Of a DNA stretch of 57,568 bases, positions 54,690-57,568 are shown one piece after another (the first letter of the stretch is position 1; each line of letters starts with the position of its first letter). Under the pieces are notes generated by a model. The model saw nothing but the letters and a program-made list of their open reading frames with translations, was not told where the DNA came from and did no database searches. The position numbers and the translations under genes are program-made. This DNA comes from Gemmatimonadota bacterium (GTDB lineage Bacteria; Gemmatimonadota; Gemmatimonadetes; Longimicrobiales; Gaopeijiaceae): positions 1-57,568 of the forward strand of contig JAPPGF010000037.1 of NCBI GenBank assembly GCA_028875075.1. The letters run 5' to 3'.

Positions 54690-55640
54690 ATGGCGGTGCA
54701 GCCGAGTGGGTTCCGCGGGATCGGGCCCGCGCTGGTCACGCCCATGCGAGGCGACGGATCGGTGGACCTGGAGGCGCTCGCGCGGCACACGCGCTTCTGC
54801 GTGGCGGGCGGCGTGCACTTCCTGGTCCCGTGCGGAACGACCGGCGAGAGTGCGACGCTGGACGAGCGCGAGCAGCTGCGCGTGATCGAGGCGTGTGTCG
54901 AGGCCGCGGACGGTCGGGCCCCCGTCATGGCGGGAGCCGGAACGAACAGCACCCGCCAGGCGTGCAGGCGTGCGAGCGCCGCCGCACGGGCGGGCGCCCA
55001 CGCCGTGCTCTCCGTCGCCCCCTACTACAACAAGCCGACGGCCGAGGGGCTCTACCGTCACTACATGGCGGTCGCCGATGCGGCGGGCGTCCCCGTGTTC
55101 GTCTACAACGTCCCCAGCCGCACGGGCTGCAACGTCGGGCCGGCCACGCTGCTCGGGCTGGCGCGCGACCACGAGCTGATCGCGGGCGTGAAGGAGGCCT
55201 CGGGCGACCTTCAGCAGGTGATGACCATCCTGAACGAGCGGCCCCCGGGGTTCCTCGTGCTCTCGGGCGACGATCATCTGTCGTTCGCCATGATGGCGCT
55301 CGGAGCCGACGGCGCGATCAGCGTGGTGACGAACGAGGTGCCCGGCCCGGCCAGCGAACTGGCCGAGGCGGCGCTCGCGGGTGATTGGAAGGCCGCGCGC
55401 GCGATCCACTACCGCCTGCTTCCGCTGATGCGGGCCAACTTCCTCGAGACGAACCCGATTCCGGTCAAGACCGCGCTCGCGATGATGGGGCACGGCCCGG
55501 CCCACTTCCGGGCGCCCCTTTGCGCGATGTCGCCGGGGCACCGCGAAGCGCTCCGCGATGCGCTGAACCGGGCGGGCGTGGACTTGCCCGCGGCGCCGGA
55601 GGGCGGGCGGGCCGACCGACCGGTGGAGGCGGCCGGGTGA
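54690..55640 (+). CDS. dapA: 4-hydroxy-tetrahydrodipicolinate synthase
   Basis: This 316-residue aldolase condenses aspartate semialdehyde with pyruvate. The Schiff-base Lys168 lies in GVKEASGD, Tyr139 in VYNVPSRTG, and the Thr pair in GTTGES (50-51). The fold is a TIM barrel with a helical C-terminus ending in a 15-residue Ala/Gly/Arg-rich tail. Ribosome site GGGAG precedes ATG 54690. Its TGA overlaps the GTG of dapD (GTGA), so these two genes are translationally coupled. Confidence 0.96.
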   Translation: MAVQPSGFRGIGPALVTPMRGDGSVDLEALARHTRFCVAGGVHFLVPCGTTGESATLDEREQLRVIEACVEAADGRAPVMAGAGTNSTRQACRRASAAARAGAHAVLSVAPYYNKPTAEGLYRHYMAVADAAGVPVFVYNVPSRTGCNVGPATLLGLARDHELIAGVKEASGDLQQVMTILNERPPGFLVLSGDDHLSFAMMALGADGAISVVTNEVPGPASELAEAALAGDWKAARAIHYRLLPLMRANFLETNPIPVKTALAMMGHGPAHFRAPLCAMSPGHREALRDALNRAGVDLPAAPEGGRADRPVEAAG

Positions 55641-56551
55641 CGAGCCCCGAGCCGTCGGCGGGCGCCGTAGGGACGGTCGAGGACGTCGCCGAACTCCGAC
55701 GTGAAATCGAGCGGCTGAGCTCGAGCGCCAGCGAGCCCGCGCCCGAGCGCGCCCGCGAGGCCGCGCGCCGGCTGCTCCATGCGCTGGGTACCGGGCAGGT
55801 CCGGGCAGCCGAGCGCTCCGGGACGGGCTGGCAGGCCGTCGAGTGGGTCAAGCGCGGCATCCTGCTCGCGTTCCGGGCCGGCAGCACACGCGGGTTCCGC
55901 CCGCACCCCGAAGCCCCCAACCCCGACTTCGGCGGCTCGACGTTCCTGTTCTTCGACCGCGATACGCTCCCGCTGCGGCAGACGCGCGGCGAGGAGGAGA
56001 ACATCCGCATCGTCCCGGGGGGAAGCGCGGTGCGCGCCGGGGCCTACCTCGCGCCGAACGTGATCGTCATGCCACCCGCCTACGTGAACATCGGCGCCTG
56101 GGTGGACGAAGGGACGCTGGTGGACTCGCACGCGCTCGTGGGATCATGCGCACAGGTCGGCAAGCGGGTGCACCTCTCCGCGGGCGCGCAATTGGGTGGC
56201 GTCCTCGAGCCGGTCGGCGCGCGCCCCGTGATCATCGAAGACGACGTGATGGTCGGCGGCAACGCGGGCGTCTTCGAAGGCACGCTGGTCGAACGGCGCT
56301 CGGTGCTGGCGCCGGGAGTGCAGCTGACCGGCTCGACGGCGCTCTACGACCTGGTGCGCGGGCAAGTGTACCGGGCTCTCCCCGGCCGGCCGCTCACCGT
56401 CCCGGAGGGCGCGGTCGTGGTCCCGGGCGCCCGCCCGGCGCACGGCGACTTCGCGCGGGCGCACGGGCTGAGCTTGTACGCTCCGGTGATCGTCAAGTAC
56501 AGGGACGCGTCCACCGACGCGGCGACCGCGCTGGAGGACGCGCTCCGCTAG
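55637..56551 (+). CDS. dapD: tetrahydrodipicolinate N-succinyltransferase
   Basis: This 304-residue enzyme adds a succinyl group to tetrahydrodipicolinate, committing the pathway to the succinylase route. An acidic/helical N-terminal domain carries AVEWVKRGILLAFR. The left-handed beta-helix (about 150-260) has NVIVMPPAYVNIGAWVDEGTLVDSHALVGSCAQVGKRVHLSAGAQLGG, including the substrate-binding GSCAQVG. GTG 55637 overlaps the dapA stop by four bases. The next steps need dapC and dapE, which are not in the window. Confidence 0.95.
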   Translation: MTSPEPSAGAVGTVEDVAELRREIERLSSSASEPAPERAREAARRLLHALGTGQVRAAERSGTGWQAVEWVKRGILLAFRAGSTRGFRPHPEAPNPDFGGSTFLFFDRDTLPLRQTRGEEENIRIVPGGSAVRAGAYLAPNVIVMPPAYVNIGAWVDEGTLVDSHALVGSCAQVGKRVHLSAGAQLGGVLEPVGARPVIIEDDVMVGGNAGVFEGTLVERRSVLAPGVQLTGSTALYDLVRGQVYRALPGRPLTVPEGAVVVPGARPAHGDFARAHGLSLYAPVIVKYRDASTDAATALEDALR

Positions 56552-56624
56552 ACGGCTCGGGCCCAGCGTCCGGGACCCGGTGCGAGCCCGTCGCGAAGTC
56601 CCGTCGCCGGAGTGCCGCGGGCCG

Positions 56625-56837
56625 TCAGGGGCGGCGCCGGGCCTCCGGGCGCTCTCCCGGTGCCGCCTCGGCCCCGGGAGGCTCCAGGGCACTCGGGTCC
56701 GGCTCGCCGGCTGCCGACAGCGCGGCTTCCTGATCGAGTTCGAGCGCACGGCGGTCCCGCTCTCGGGCGATCTCGGCTCCCTGCCCGAGCACCAGCCGCA
56801 GGTAGTGACGCCGGCTGACTCCCCGATCCTCGCTCAT
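56625..56837 (-). CDS. small hypothetical protein coupled to the kinase gene
   Basis: This 70-residue protein begins at ATG 56837, overlapping the TGA of the upstream kinase by four bases (ATGA). The N-terminal half has RRHYLRLVLGQGAEIARERDRRALELDQ, a helical, charged segment; the C-terminal half is Pro/Ala/Glu-rich and probably disordered. No known domain is visible. The precise overlap, and the absence of a better gene in this stretch, favour a real gene, but no homologue is recognised. It converges with dapD, 73 bases away. Function unknown. Confidence 0.5.
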   Translation of the reverse strand: MSEDRGVSRRHYLRLVLGQGAEIARERDRRALELDQEAALSAAGEPDPSALEPPGAEAAPGERPEARRRP

Positions 56838-57568
56838 GACGAACGATGCCCGCCACCGGGGGTACGCGCCAAGTCGAGCGCCAGGGACGCCGCGCCGCGG
56901 AGCGGGTCGAGGTCCAGCTCGAGCGGAGCGAGCCCCCGCGCCCGTACCGAGCGCGCAACGCGCGCTCGGAGCGCCCGCCCGATACCGAGCAGTCCTCCGC
57001 CGAACGCCACGCTCGCCGGGCTCCGCCAGGGCCCGAGCCTCTCGGCCAGCGCCACGACGTGGAGCACGAGCGCCGCCCGGGCCTGCTCGAGGATCTCCTC
57101 GGCCGCCGGGTCCCCGCGCGCGGCCGCCGTCTGAACGTCGGGCGCGAGCCGGGCGATGTCCGCCGCTCCGGCGGCACTCGCCCAAGCGAGCAGCTCCTCG
57201 GGGCTGGCGAGCCGGCGCCGGGCGAGCAGCAGAGCGGTGAGTTCGGTCGCCCCGGCCCGGCCGTCGACCGCATGCGCGACGCGCCGGAGCGCGCTCGAGG
57301 CCAAGGCGTAACCGCTGCCCTCGTCCCCCAGGCGCCAGCCCCAGCCGCCTGCGCGGCCCTCCCGCCCGTCCTCACCCCTTCCCCACGCGATCGAGCCGGT
57401 CCCGGCCAGCAGGACGATCCCCGCCCCGATCGGGAACGCGTCGCGAAACGCGGCTTCGACGTCCGTGCCGACCGCCGTCCGGCGAGCGAGTGGCGGGCCA
57501 GCGGGGTCGCCCCGGCCGCCGCCGCCCTCGCCGGCCAGCTCGCGTTCCAGCCCGGCGCGCAGCCGCTC
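56834..57568 (-). CDS. BadF/BadG/BcrA/BcrD-type ATPase, N-acetylglucosamine kinase-like (5' end outside window)
   Basis: At least 244 residues are visible; the N-terminal phosphate-1 motif lies beyond the window. The frame reads through the end. Family segments are AVGTDVEAAF, IVLLAGTGSIAWG, GGWGWRLGDEGSGYALA, and a late SVAFGGGLLG. The GDEGSG loop is the diagnostic of GlcNAc kinases of this fold and of eukaryotic NAGK. The reaction would be GlcNAc to GlcNAc-6-phosphate, which joins the product of MurQ in the same pool. It overlaps the 70-residue gene by 4 bases. The substrate is likely but not certain, because the family includes activating ATPases. Confidence 0.82.
   Translation of the reverse strand, partial: ERLRAGLERELAGEGGGGRGDPAGPPLARRTAVGTDVEAAFRDAFPIGAGIVLLAGTGSIAWGRGEDGREGRAGGWGWRLGDEGSGYALASSALRRVAHAVDGRAGATELTALLLARRRLASPEELLAWASAAGAADIARLAPDVQTAAARGDPAAEEILEQARAALVLHVVALAERLGPWRSPASVAFGGGLLGIGRALRARVARSVRARGLAPLELDLDPLRGAASLALDLARTPGGGHRSS

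Overview
The window is high-GC bacterial chromosome, densely coded on both strands. It looks like a Gram-negative cell: there are TonB-type C-terminal domains, three predicted lipoproteins, a probable outer-membrane barrel and secreted cytochrome-type proteins. The combination of a DUF1592-DUF1552-ankyrin operon, a DUF2723 membrane protein, a SWIB-domain protein, a GspG-like protein beside a small conserved-looking partner, and an alpha-beta fused 2-oxoacid dehydrogenase E1 suggests Gemmatimonadota or a related lineage. That placement is inference; S16, L19, Ffh, TrmD and PurA are the markers that could test it. Most of the window is ordinary chromosome. I see no IS element, prophage or CRISPR array.

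Layout. 1-2515: end of a hypothetical gene, then murQ-anmK (peptidoglycan amino-sugar recycling) on the minus strand. 2589-9749: M20 amidohydrolase, a secreted protein with two TonB C-terminal domains, an ABC exporter, ccdA with a phospholipase-D-like synthase, and a pyruvoyl-dependent arginine decarboxylase. 9904-14526: minus-strand genes for a Fur-family regulator, an unknown protein and a DHH phosphoesterase (linked by 4-base stop/start overlaps), a CoaE-PHP fusion, a DedA-family protein, a GspG-like protein and a 75-residue protein. 14716-17430: two unknown small proteins and a DUF255 thioredoxin-like protein. 17427-25513: MATE transporter, fused E1, ThiF/MoeB-rhodanese protein, DUF2723 protein and SWIB protein with a strong terminator hairpin.

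25616-32421: a secreted 1-Cys peroxiredoxin, tRNA-Lys(UUU), and a minus-strand operon encoding a DUF1592-type cytochrome protein, a Tat-exported DUF1552 protein and a periplasmic ankyrin protein. 32642-36937: the ffh-rpsP-rimM-trmD-rplS-rnhB translation/secretion operon with a candidate promoter. 36938-42076: a looser, less GC-rich accessory stretch holding a tRNA 3'-end-like fragment, a collagen-like trypsin lipoprotein, a probable outer-membrane protein, and divergent lipoprotein forms of MsrB and MsrA.

42357-44831: purA and trpS. 45040-51588: a complete minus-strand cox-type cluster (CoxS, CoxL, CoxM, MoxR, VWA, CoxG); CoxL carries the form II active-site loop. 51817-52293: Hsp20. 52588-56551: asd, dapB, dapA and dapD, the first part of the succinylase route to diaminopimelate and lysine. 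The right edge holds a BadF-type GlcNAc kinase-like gene (cut by the window end) overlapping a 70-residue unknown gene.

Functional threads: cell-wall supply and recycling (asd/dapBAD, murQ/anmK, GlcNAc kinase-like protein), extracytoplasmic redox and repair (CcdA, secreted peroxiredoxin, lipoprotein MsrA/MsrB, DUF255 protein), and extracytoplasmic cytochrome chemistry of unknown purpose. Initiation at GTG or TTG and 4-base GTGA/ATGA overlaps are frequent, so several starts were set by overlap, Shine-Dalgarno (SD) position or family N-terminus.
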